Origin: Wolbachia endosymbiont of Cylisticus convexus
GTDB lineage: Bacteria; Pseudomonadota; Alphaproteobacteria; Rickettsiales; Anaplasmataceae
Direction of reading: 5' to 3'
DNA length: 24,526 bases
Assembly (NCBI RefSeq): GCF_003344345.1
Contig: NZ_QPIP01000018.1
Span: 1 to 24,526, forward strand
In this document: in pieces, positions 9,326 to 18,730 of the stretch
How positions within the stretch are numbered: the stretch's first letter is position 1
Layout: the number at the start of each line of letters is the position of its first letter
The notes under the pieces: model-generated
Database searches by the model: none
Seen by the model: the letters and a program-made list of their open reading frames with translations, nothing else
Told to the model about the DNA's origin: nothing
Position numbers and translations under genes: made by a program

Positions 9326-11734
9326 TGATTTCCTGTGTTTGTTGGTATTTTAGGCACTGATCTTTGAGCTGGTTGTGGTATTTGAGGTCTTCGACTTGGT
9401 GTACCAGATTGCTGACCTGCTCTTCTTTGAGCGCTTTGCTCATCTAAACCTACTACTCCCATTAAGCTTTGCTGATATTGCCTTCCTGGTTCGCTTGCTA
9501 CATAAACACCAAACAACGAATCAGATATTGTCGAAGATGCTTCAACTAAAGCTTTCATAGCATGTCCTAAAATAACAAAAGCCATCATAGCGGTGATATT
9601 AGGTACATGTTTGGAAGCATAACCGTAAAAAATACAAGGATTAAAAATCCTTAAGTTAAGATTAAGTATACATGTAGGGCAGACCTCAAAATTAAAGACC
9701 GAATACACAATATAATCCATAACTTGGCTTATTAATGATATAGAAATTAAAAGCACTACCGGATGAATTGCAAATCTTGCTAAATTTCTGATCCAATTGT
9801 GAAACATCTGTCTGGTATATCCAAATAGAAGACAAATAATAAAAATAGGTGCCAAGGAAAGCAACAATGCAACTATTGCTATAGATGTGATAAAAGAAAA
9901 TAAGGCATTAAAAATGGATAAGCTTACTGTTATTAAACCCCAAATCACCAAGCAAAATGATACAATACCCAAAGGACCGGAGAATATAAGGGATACTATT
10001 AATAACACTGAGTGTGCTGATAAAAACCTATTGAGTGGTAAATCAAGAAATTCAAAAACATTTGACGTTGTACCTCTGAAATTTGCTATTTCTATTAACT
10101 GTTTTGGAGTGTTAACGAACATAGAAAATGCGTTGTTATAAAAAAAGTTCCAGCTGTTATCCTGCAATAGCTGGGTAATGATTCCTATCTTTACGCATAT
10201 AATTAAAAACTCATATATAGAAATATGAGTTAACCCAAAAAAGTAGTAAAGTGTGTACAAAACTATATATAACACTAATAACGACACTATTGTAGATCTG
10301 ATGGTCTTTGTTCTTTTTGATGCCACAAAACTTTGATAAAGAGATTTTACAGGGCTAGTATCAGAGTGAATCGCATTAGTGTCTTTGTAGCTAGAGCCGA
10401 AAAATGCAGTTTTTACTTTTTCATCAAAAAAATTATATATCGCACTAAAAGTTTTCGTAGGTGGCTCTTTAGTTGTGAGGTTAATGCTAAACTGACCTTC
10501 ATTTTTGTAATCGCAACCATGGTCTCTTATTCCGTAATATATGGTGCCTGTTTTGTCTTTTAGCTTTTCTTTTAAGCCTTCCATGTACTCAGTATCATGA
10601 ACTCTGTTAATATCAACAGGTATATCTCCCCGGGTTTCGTCAGGGCCATGTTCAGGGAATGTGTCAGAAACACGTATGTACAAGTCATCTTTCGGACTAG
10701 GTATTCTTGTTACTCTTATGTTGTAGCCGCCCTTGCCATTGCTATCCCCTAACCAGAAAGTTAATTTTGGTACTGGGTGGTCTTTACTTACCTTGTGGTC
10801 ATAATTAGTATATGTACTACCATTTTGCAAATATTCAAAACTTTTTTCACCCTCCATATTAACTCTTAAGTGTGGAACATAAGTTTTGACTTTTGCATTC
10901 TTTAAAACATCACCAATAATCTCAGCATCTGCGAATTTACCACCAGAACTATTTAAAGCGCTAGTAATAGAATTAAACAATTCGTGTTCTGTAGTATTAT
11001 ATTCAACATACACACAATCTTTTTTAGTATTAGAATTATAAAACTTGCATATATATCCACACGCTAGATTGAGAATATATGTATCTACTTTGCTCACCTG
11101 GTTGTCTGAAAGCCCGCTACAGTCTATATTTTTTCCTTGTTGTTTTACAAAGTTGATAATCTCTTTAATTTTCTCTTCATCTTGATCTGACTCTGAAGAA
11201 TCGGAACTCCAATACTCTTTTCCATTCAACCACTGTGGATCACCTATAATGTACTTATTGGGACATATTTTATCTTGACATCTTTCTCGATTTAAAACAT
11301 GTGCAAAATACTCCTTCTCCCCTTCACCACAACTCTCGTCAATTTTTTTTATAGGTAACCGTGCCATTATCATTTTTACACATTTTACTGCCAATAACAC
11401 TAAAACTTATCGAATCACCTTCTTTAAGCGCAAATGGCAATGTAACAACAATAGGGTCTTTCCCAGGTTGAACTGCAAAATCTTTATACCGCTTAGGACA
11501 AAAATTAACCTTGCTGGGCACTATGCTAATCTCTGTTACTTTTACACTACCTGAGATATAGACACCAGAATCAACCCACTTCTGCTCTGTTGACACTACA
11601 TCTAGTTTCTCACGCAAGCCTGATAAATCTTCTGGCTTAATACAGTGATGTTCCCCGCACCCAGATAATAAAAAGAGTACCACAAAACTTATGCATAGCT
11701 TACCCAAGTTTTGGTTGCTCAAACGCTCAAACAT
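9322..11734 (-). pseudogene. virB6-2: VirB6-family paralog 2 (lipoprotein-type), interrupted by +1 base in an A8 tract
   Basis: Two frames are needed. The first, from 11734, gives a lipoprotein signal (LLSGC), a KWVDSG motif and then NGTVTYKKN-stop at 11339. Removing one A from the coding-strand A8 (plus-strand T8, 11343-11350) continues the protein as TYKKIDESCGEGE and runs to 9322, giving 803 residues. The downstream part has GGYNIRVTR, membrane segments from about residue 480, the VirB6 motif APIFIICLLFGYTRQMFHNWIR, a CPTC pair and a GVVGLDE tail like VirB6-3. As read, only a 131-residue lipoprotein fragment would be made. The gene starts 17 bases after virB6-1 with an AGGTGAG Shine-Dalgarno. 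Apart from the single base the gene looks well preserved, so slippage rescue or an assembly error is as plausible as true inactivation. Confidence 0.85.
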
Positions 11735-11751
11735 CTGTTACTCACCTGCGC

Positions 11752-14238
11752 TCACTCTCCACCTGATTTTATAGTTTCACTAGAGGAGGATCCCTTATTA
11801 GCATCTCCACCTCCTCCAACAGACCCTCTTGCCTTGTTTACAGCTGCAGCGGCAACTTGACCAACACCACCAGCAGCAGCTTTGGCAGCAGATAAAGCTT
11901 TATTCACCATTTGCGCAGGCGTATTGCCTGAACCTAGTGCTGCTCTATGGTTACCAGCAAGCTCAGCAGCCATACCGGGAAGAACGTTTAAAAAATGGTA
12001 AAATAAAAATAGCACTAAACACAACTTCATTAACTCTCCAAGTACAGAGTTACTAAATTCAACATACGCAAAATCAACCAGACCAAGCAGCATGCTTTTC
12101 TCCCATTTGTATTCCTGTAGCATGCATGCTAAAGTATTTGGATTGTTAGTACATCCTCCTTTTTCCAACTTAAACCAATATGTTTTCTTGCCTAATATTT
12201 CAACTTGCTCTTCCTCAAAATTTAAACCTCTATAAAAGATTTTATCACATGCTATGAACATAAAAGATAAAAATGCAAAAAGGATAACAGGGTATAAACT
12301 GTAGGTAATTAATTCTTTTACCCAACCATCAAAATATCCCTTAGTATGTTGAAATAAAACCATAGGAATGAATAAAGGCGATAAAATGATAATTACACTA
12401 AGAGCAACTAAAGATAAGATAAATACATAACACATCCACAAAATAACCATCATCATTAAAATGGCCATGAATATACAGACAAGAGCTACTAAAATTTGCC
12501 CACCAGCAAAAATAATACCTATTATTGAACCTGCTACTAACAAGACAGGAGCAGCGCCAAGCAAGACTGCTAACGCTACAACACCTCCAGTACCAATTTT
12601 GCCACCAATTCCATCAAAAGGTGCTCCTAAATAAAATAAAATCCTGCAATCAAGCCTATCCCAAGGTGCAAGATAACTGTAAGATACCTTCTTTCCTGTA
12701 TGAAGAGCATATTCATAATCTGTACCTGCATTGTAATTACATATACCTTGACTCTCAGATGACGCTTTAAGCACTATTTCTGATAAACCATTTGAAAGTT
12801 TTGTCAATTCTCCGTAATAATGAGACATGGTACTACCTGTTGTGAAATAAATCACCAAAGCGAATTTAATGATCAACATGTACATTTCTTGTGGACTGCG
12901 AACACCACCAGACATGGCTTTTATAGAGAACAGTATTAAAGCCAAAACTAGAACAGCAGTTACGGTGTTTTTTAGCTTTTTCTGTGCCACAGATAAGAAA
13001 CTGCCTTTTTTATTCCCATTCTTGTCTTTCAGTAGCTCACCACTTGAATCGATACCTGCCACTAAATTGTCTAACGATTCCTTAATGCATTGCACTATCA
13101 TAGAAGTTATGGGAATAGGAGATAATGATTTACTTCCTGCTTGATTATAGCAAGCTTCAGAGACATACGAGCTAAAACAGCCTTTATTGTCGTAACCTAC
13201 AAAAATTTTTCCTTCTTTTTCCTTATCTCTTATAATAGTTTTATGATCTTCATTGGCACCAATTTTTACTGGTAAATCAACAGCACCATTGGCCTTACTC
13301 TTGAAAATCATCGTAGACTTTTCACACATAGGAGCAAGAGGGTCTGGTGGTAATTCTGTGCACCCTATATCAATTCCTTGCGGCCAAGGAGCTCCAGCTG
13401 CTCTAACTTCAGCCAATTCCACGCATAACCTGCCCATTTTTCTCACTGCTCTGAATGTTGATCCATGTATGTTTTCGCTCTGTCCAGCTTTAAGCACTTT
13501 ACATTCCAGATCACCATCAACTTTCGGAGACCATGACCCACTTTCATATCCAGTGTCTTTCTCTCTGACATCAAAGTCTATCTCTCCAAAAAGATTACCA
13601 AAAGTCAAAGGATTGCGATGACACACTTCTATATATTCACTATATTGCACACCATTTTTTGGCCAGTAGTAGTGTCGCCTATCAGCATTCCAGTCAGTAG
13701 AGTTTAAAATCTCCTTTTCTGTTTGTTTTCCACCTTTTCCTGATCTTTTCTGTAATGCAGAAAAATATTCGTCTTCTGTTTGATAATTTTTATCTGTGAG
13801 CATACTATAATTTGCATATTCATCTTTTAATTTGAAATTTTTATACTTTCCATCATGATCACGTGCAACTGGGTGTTTAACAAAGCTATGCTGACAAACA
13901 ATAAGTCCCCCTATTGCCTTCCAGACTCCAACAATTGCAGCTATCATTCCAACAATAACAAGAGCTGTAAATAAACCAGCAGAAGAGACGATTAAAACAA
14001 TGCCAGTAAATATTGCGCCAACAGCAATCACTATTCCAGCAAGTGCTGCAGCTGTTTTAAACACCCCACAATCAGGATCAGAGGCACGACTAAAACTGCC
14101 AGTAGAATTAAACCTGCTAACAAATTCTGTCTTGTCAGTACCATTTACTCCACCTGCAAATACTGGATATGAAAGTAAAAAATCTATATTTAATAAAAAT
14201 ATCGCAATTAATAGCAATGAAAGTTTAGTTTTAAACAT
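11752..14238 (-). CDS. virB6-1: VirB6-family T4SS channel protein, paralog 1
   Basis: This 828-residue protein is the VirB6 paralog nearest virB4. It differs from the other three in having a signal peptidase I-type signal (residues 1-28, ending VFA) with no lipobox, followed by two early membrane segments (about 60-86 and 88-115). A cysteine-bearing extracytoplasmic region follows, then the VirB6 core from about residue 415 with the motif LSPLFIPMVLFQHTKGYFDGWVKEL. The last 60 residues are low-complexity Ala/Gly/Ser-rich sequence. The ATG overlaps the virB4 stop by 8 bases (ATGTTTAA), with AAGGTG as Shine-Dalgarno inside virB4, so translation is coupled. VirB6 proteins form part of the inner-membrane translocation channel. 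The frame is intact. Confidence 0.9.
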   Translation of the reverse strand: MFKTKLSLLLIAIFLLNIDFLLSYPVFAGGVNGTDKTEFVSRFNSTGSFSRASDPDCGVFKTAAALAGIVIAVGAIFTGIVLIVSSAGLFTALVIVGMIAAIVGVWKAIGGLIVCQHSFVKHPVARDHDGKYKNFKLKDEYANYSMLTDKNYQTEDEYFSALQKRSGKGGKQTEKEILNSTDWNADRRHYYWPKNGVQYSEYIEVCHRNPLTFGNLFGEIDFDVREKDTGYESGSWSPKVDGDLECKVLKAGQSENIHGSTFRAVRKMGRLCVELAEVRAAGAPWPQGIDIGCTELPPDPLAPMCEKSTMIFKSKANGAVDLPVKIGANEDHKTIIRDKEKEGKIFVGYDNKGCFSSYVSEACYNQAGSKSLSPIPITSMIVQCIKESLDNLVAGIDSSGELLKDKNGNKKGSFLSVAQKKLKNTVTAVLVLALILFSIKAMSGGVRSPQEMYMLIIKFALVIYFTTGSTMSHYYGELTKLSNGLSEIVLKASSESQGICNYNAGTDYEYALHTGKKVSYSYLAPWDRLDCRILFYLGAPFDGIGGKIGTGGVVALAVLLGAAPVLLVAGSIIGIIFAGGQILVALVCIFMAILMMMVILWMCYVFILSLVALSVIIILSPLFIPMVLFQHTKGYFDGWVKELITYSLYPVILFAFLSFMFIACDKIFYRGLNFEEEQVEILGKKTYWFKLEKGGCTNNPNTLACMLQEYKWEKSMLLGLVDFAYVEFSNSVLGELMKLCLVLFLFYHFLNVLPGMAAELAGNHRAALGSGNTPAQMVNKALSAAKAAAGGVGQVAAAAVNKARGSVGGGGDANKGSSSSETIKSGGE

Positions 14239-16640
14239 TTTTCACCTTTTGATAAAACACAGGCAACCATACTTTTGGATTATCTCCGACCTCTTTTAGT
14301 ATATCACGTAACAGTAGAACACTTTCTGCACGTCCAGATAATACGTTGACCACATCATCCAAATCTTTTAGATCTATTCTAGCTACTACAGCATTAACCC
14401 CCTGCTTTACCAAAAAGAATCTAGTACTTGGGTCTGTGTGTTTGATCAGTATGTATTCACGTTCAGTTAACATAAAAACATCTCGGTAGACACTAGTAGC
14501 TTTCAGATTTGGCAAAAAAATTTGTGTTGCTGTCTGCTGTACAAGCGTATCACTAATAGCACTTTTACTTGCATCTTCAACACTCTGAGTAGCAAAAATC
14601 ACAAAAGCATTTAACTTTCTCAGCACTTTCAACCAGTCCTTTATCTTAGGTGCAAAAACTGGATTATCTATTAACGCCCATGCTTCATCAAGAACAATAA
14701 TAGATGGAGTGCCATCAAGAGATATACTAATCCTATGAAATAAATAAATCAAGACTGGTCCAAGAGCAACAGGATCCTTGAGCAAGCTAGCCATTTCAAA
14801 GCCAAACACCCTTGCTTTTGAAAAATCTAGCAAATCTTCTTTATTGTCAAATATTGCAGCGTGAGAGCCATTGTCATGCCACATAGATATTGCTCCAGCT
14901 AAAGTATCAGGGCCTGCAAGCCCCAAAAAAGGTACGAGATTTCTCAAGAATCTCTTTTCTTTTTCTAATTTAAAATTTCCCTCGATTGCATCATTAATTC
15001 GAGCAATGTCTTCTGAAGCGAATTTATCGTTGTACACCGAGATTAAGGATTTTATCCATTCCATTAAAAATGTTCTATTATCAGGAGTATCGTCAAGTTG
15101 TAGAGGATTAAAATTTGTTTTAGTTCTTGGTTCTATTATAGTGTAGATGCCGCCAAGTGCTCTCAAAAAAAATCTCTGCACCACAATCTTTATCAAAAAA
15201 GAATATTCTTGGAGAAAATTTCATTGCTTGAGCACATAAGAAATTCATTAAAACAGTCTTACCAGCACCAGTTGGCCCAATTATCATAGTATGTCCAACA
15301 TCCCTTATATGAAAGTTGAAGAAAAATGGTGTGCCAGATGTTGTGTCAAAAACTGTAACAGCATCTCCCCAGTGGTTATTGAATTTTTTACCAGTAGGAT
15401 AATTATGTTGAGATGCAAAACCAGCCAGATTAAGACTACTTATCGTACCTTTTCTTACTATATAATCGAAATTACCAGGAATTTGTGCCCAAAATGCTGG
15501 TTCAAGGTTAACTCTCTCACGAATAGGGTAAACACCGCAATTAGAAAGCTCTGATTCTACCAATGACAAAGCATTATCTAATGATTTAGGGCTTTTTTCT
15601 ATACATAAGATAGTTAAATGGTGTTCACCAAATGCAATCTTACCGCTCATTGCATCATCAAGCGCATGAGAAATTTCTGCTATTTGAGAAATAGCTTTAT
15701 CTGCAGATTGTATCATCCGATTTTGCTGTATCTGCATTTTTGCAATTGCCATTTGCCTATTTATAAATTGGAAAGATTGTGTGATGATAAATTCATAAGG
15801 AAGTTGTAAAAAAGAATCGAGCATCCCTGCAGAGGTATTATTTCCATATTCCTTGATACTAACTATTCCAGCGTATTTACTCTCATTATGAGTCACAACC
15901 TGTATCATCTTACGACCAAAAAATAACCTATGTACTGGTAAGTATCTTGATATTTCAGTTTTTAGTGGAAAGAGCGTGTTTGTAACAAATCCACAATTTA
16001 CAATTCTAGATAGAAACTCCATTATTTCACAAAATAGGCCGTTTGGAGTTTCTTTTACTTCAAGGATTTTAGGCGAATAATTCCTAAGGCTTGTCACTAT
16101 ACGATTGGTCGTTTCCTCTAGATCTTCATAGGTAGCACACATATCACTTTCCCAAGCGTGTTTTGAAGTTACATGCCCGAATTTCTTTAATAAATGTGAT
16201 AAAAACTCTACTCCTTTTGTGTCTGCTCTACGAATAATCGTAATGTATAGGTCATTAATAAAAGATTGCCTCGTTGCATGTTTTTCTCTCCATTTTAGAT
16301 TTACATGATTAGCAAAGAAATTTGGCAAATTCTGGCTTGCAAATTCATCAGAAAAGATATTTTTCTTACGCCTGATGATATGAAAGTACAAACTAAATGC
16401 TGGAGATGAAATGCTTCTTAGCATCTGATTTCTGATGTTATTCTGTATTACCAAATCTTCATCATCGGCTGTTTCAAACGCAAAGCCACTTAATTTGATA
16501 AACTTAACCAACCAATTCTGCTTTGTTATTAGGGTTGTACTATTCCAATAGCAAGAATAAGGTATAAATTCAGCAGCGTGAACCTCCCTGCTTAGAGTAG
16601 ATTTATTCTTCGATTGAATAGCTCTAAATCTCAGCATCAC
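14231..16640 (-). pseudogene. virB4: VirB4 T4SS ATPase, interrupted by +1 base in a T8 tract
   Basis: VirB4 is the hexameric ATPase that energises T4SS assembly and transfer. The first frame (506 residues from 16640) holds the N-terminal domain and Walker A, GPTGAGKT (residues 455-462), then runs out of frame to a stop at 15120. Deleting one T from the coding-strand T8 (plus-strand A8, 15165-15172) changes GAEIFFESTW to GAEIFLRALGGIYT and joins the second part, giving 802 residues, the normal VirB4 size. The second part carries Walker B, IIVLDEAW (about residue 651 for the Asp). Walker A and Walker B are therefore separated by the shift, and neither half can be an ATPase alone. The downstream part has no convincing start of its own. 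The start is GTG at 16640 or ATG at 16637, 6 bases after virB3. Confidence 0.88.
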
Positions 16641-16646
16641 ACTACT

Positions 16647-16943
16647 TCAAGTAATATCATAAGAATTAGCTCCATGATAAAAACGATTTAAACATTTGGA
16701 GCATTTTCCCAATTTTACCATAAATAACTCAATAAACAACGGTTCCTTTGCAGAAGCTATATAGCCAAGTCCATGTATCCCTGGTAACATCAGGAGAATT
16801 ACTCTAAGATCATTTGTATTAATGAAAATTAGCATGCAAATTAGAACGTTTAATATTGCAAACATATAACTCACACCAAAAAGCATTGCAGGTCTTGTAA
16901 GACCTTTAAATAATTGATCCGTTTGTATGCTACCTGTAGACAT
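16647..16943 (-). CDS. virB3: VirB3, T4SS inner-membrane protein
   Basis: This 98-residue protein has VirB3 features: a short N-terminus with FKGLTRPAMLFGV, two adjacent hydrophobic segments (about 20-40 and 45-60) and a cytoplasmic C-terminus ending NSYDIT. VirB3 works with VirB4 at the inner membrane, and virB4 begins 6 bases downstream, matching the normal virB3-virB4 order. The ATG at 16941-16943 is preceded by AGAAGG with about 8 bases of spacing, one of the better ribosome binding sites in the operon. It is the first gene of the operon, divergent from lysK. The length is typical for the family. Confidence 0.9.
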   Translation of the reverse strand: MSTGSIQTDQLFKGLTRPAMLFGVSYMFAILNVLICMLIFINTNDLRVILLMLPGIHGLGYIASAKEPLFIELFMVKLGKCSKCLNRFYHGANSYDIT

Positions 16944-16958
16944 ATCTTTAACCTTCTA

Positions 16959-16964
16959 ATAATA
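16959..16964 (-). promoter_or_regulatory. Possible -10 box of the virB3 operon
   Basis: On the minus strand TATTAT lies 15 bases upstream of the virB3 ATG, but the hexamer 17 bases further upstream (TGATGT) is a poor -35 match. The 63-bp divergent gap to lysK must hold the start signals for both directions. This is a weak, position-based call. Confidence 0.25.
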
Positions 16965-17006
16965 GCTTTAACACTAATACTACATCATTAATTAAAATCC
17001 ATTGAA

Positions 17007-18584
17007 ATGAATAGCACTTTAGGTAAGATAATTAATTTAAATTCAATGATTACAAGCTGGCCATTTCAAGAAGCAGAAAAAATACTACAAGAATTTCCTA
17101 ATAAAAAAGAGATAATATTTGAGACTGGATATGGACCTTCAGGTTTGCCGCATATTGGTACTTTTGGGGAAGTTTTCCGTACTACGGTTGTTGCAAATGC
17201 CCTAAAAAAAATAGCTCCTGGTATAAAAAACAAAATCATTGCAGTTTCCGACGATATGGATGGTTTGCGAAAAATACCAGATAATGTACCAAATCAGGAG
17301 ATGCTAAGGGAATATTTAAATAAGCCATTGACTATGATACCAGACCCATTTGGTACTCATGAAAGTTACGGTCATCATATGAATTCATTGCTGTGTAAGT
17401 TCCTTGATTTATTTGATTTTGAATATGAATTTAGAAGTGCTACAGAGTGTTATAGATCTGGTGTTTACGATGAAAAGCTCTTACTCTTGCTGAAAAATTA
17501 CGACAGAGTAATGGAGATAATGCTTCCGTCATTCCGAGAAGAAAGACAGCAAACCTATAGTCCATTCTTACCGATATGCCCAAAAACTTCTCAAGTTTTG
17601 CAAGTCCCAATAATTGAAAGGAATAACAACAAAGGAACAATCACATATAAAAACGCAAATGGAGAAAAAATAGAAGTTCCAGTAACAAAAGGCAGATGCA
17701 AATTGCAATGGAAACCAGATTGGGGAATGAGATGGGCCGCATTTGGAGTCAATTACGAAGCTCATGGAAAGGATTTGACTCCATCTGCTGTGCTTTCAAG
17801 TCAAATATGTAAAATACTTGGAGAAAAGCCACCGCTTTTGTTTTGCTATGAGTTATTTCTTGATAAAGAAGGAAAGAAGATATCAAAATCAAAAGGAAAT
17901 GGTATTTCGATCGAGGAGTGGCTAACTTACGCGCCCACAGAGGGTTTAGCGTTATACATCTTTCAAAGTCCTAAAAAAGCTAAACGTTTACATTTTGATG
18001 TGATACCAAAATCAACCGATGAATATTTGGAGTTTGTTAAGCGTTACAATGAGAGTGAAGAAAAGGATGTAAACAGTTCTGTATGGCACATTCACCAGGG
18101 TAACGTTCCTAATATCGAAACTTCGGGTATAAACTTCTCATTGCTTTTAAACCTAGCAGCAGCCTGTAATGCTGAAAATAAAGAGATTCTTTGGGGTTTT
18201 ATATCCACTTATGCATCGAACGTTACACCGAAAAACAACAAAATGCTCGATAGGCTTTCAGACTTTGCAGTTAGGTATTATCACGACTTTATCAAACCAA
18301 CAAAAGCGTATAAGACTCCAAATGAAAAAGAGAAAGAAGCGTTACTAGATTTAAAGAAAACCCTGCATTCTCTATCTATAACCGCTACTGCCGAAGAGAT
18401 TCAATCTCAGATTTTTTCCATCGGAAAAAAACACAATTACAATAACTTACGCGATTGGTTTCAGTTGCTGTATGAAACACTACTTGGACAAAAAATCGGT
18501 CCAAGAATGGGATCTTTTATAAAGCTTTATGGGATAGATAATACAATCTCTCTTATAGAAAGTGCTACTGAACGTACACTTTAG
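17007..18584 (+). CDS. lysK: Class I (archaeal-type) lysyl-tRNA synthetase
   Basis: This 525-residue protein charges tRNA-Lys. It is the class I form found in most archaea and in some bacteria including alphaproteobacteria, not the usual bacterial class II LysS. The Rossmann-fold signatures are visible: the HIGH-type motif as PHIG (48-51) in GPSGLPHIGTFGE and the KMSKS-type loop as KISKS (about 291-295). A helical anticodon-binding region makes up the C-terminal third. The frame is intact even though it contains an A8 tract (17214-17221, in NALKKIAP). Met1 at 17007 lacks a clear Shine-Dalgarno; Met14 (MITSWPF) is an alternative start. It is divergent from virB3 and followed by 243 bases before the deduced 3' end region of rlmE. 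Confidence 0.95.
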   Translation: MNSTLGKIINLNSMITSWPFQEAEKILQEFPNKKEIIFETGYGPSGLPHIGTFGEVFRTTVVANALKKIAPGIKNKIIAVSDDMDGLRKIPDNVPNQEMLREYLNKPLTMIPDPFGTHESYGHHMNSLLCKFLDLFDFEYEFRSATECYRSGVYDEKLLLLLKNYDRVMEIMLPSFREERQQTYSPFLPICPKTSQVLQVPIIERNNNKGTITYKNANGEKIEVPVTKGRCKLQWKPDWGMRWAAFGVNYEAHGKDLTPSAVLSSQICKILGEKPPLLFCYELFLDKEGKKISKSKGNGISIEEWLTYAPTEGLALYIFQSPKKAKRLHFDVIPKSTDEYLEFVKRYNESEEKDVNSSVWHIHQGNVPNIETSGINFSLLLNLAAACNAENKEILWGFISTYASNVTPKNNKMLDRLSDFAVRYYHDFIKPTKAYKTPNEKEKEALLDLKKTLHSLSITATAEEIQSQIFSIGKKHNYNNLRDWFQLLYETLLGQKIGPRMGSFIKLYGIDNTISLIESATERTL

Positions 18585-18639
18585 AGTTTGCCTTCTCTTT
18601 TCATTTGAGCTTTTTAGTTTTATTAATTATAAAAATTGC

Positions 18640-18668
18640 TTGACAAACCTCGCTACTTTCCTTATTAT
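18640..18668 (+). promoter_or_regulatory. Consensus-like sigma70 promoter facing the 3' end of rlmE
   Basis: TTGACA (18640-18645) and TATTAT (18663-18668) are separated by exactly 17 bases, the best -35/-10 pair in the window. Transcription would start near 18675 and run into the 3' end of rlmE as antisense. No plus-strand gene follows until rplM at 21343. Inside the predicted transcript, GTAAA (18691-18695), TTTAC (18700-18704) and GTAAA (18712-18716) could form two mutually exclusive 5-bp hairpins. It could drive a small RNA or be a leftover promoter; no terminator is obvious. Confidence 0.5.
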
Positions 18669-18730
18669 GGTAAGGGGGTTAGTGAAGCTTGTAAAGTAAT
18701 TTACCGTTTCTGTAAATATCTGGATTAATA

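Noticed and set aside
13253..13621. 122-codon plus-strand frame opposite virB6-1
   Set aside because: It lies entirely antisense to an intact, family-matching gene and shows no recognisable protein features or start signals.
14231..15196. Independent gene for the VirB4 C-terminal half starting at TTG 15196
   Set aside because: No ribosome binding site, and the first residues are the shifted reading of the VirB4 Walker A-distal segment; the true family sequence starts only at the T8 tract.
18585..18620. Terminator after lysK (AGAG...CTCT followed by T-rich sequence)
   Set aside because: Only four base pairs with an 8-base loop and an interrupted T-run, too weak to call.
18667..18699. Ten-codon ORF (ATG at 18667) after the plus-strand promoter
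   Set aside because: The ATG overlaps the -10 box, so it would not be in the transcript, and there is no ribosome binding site.
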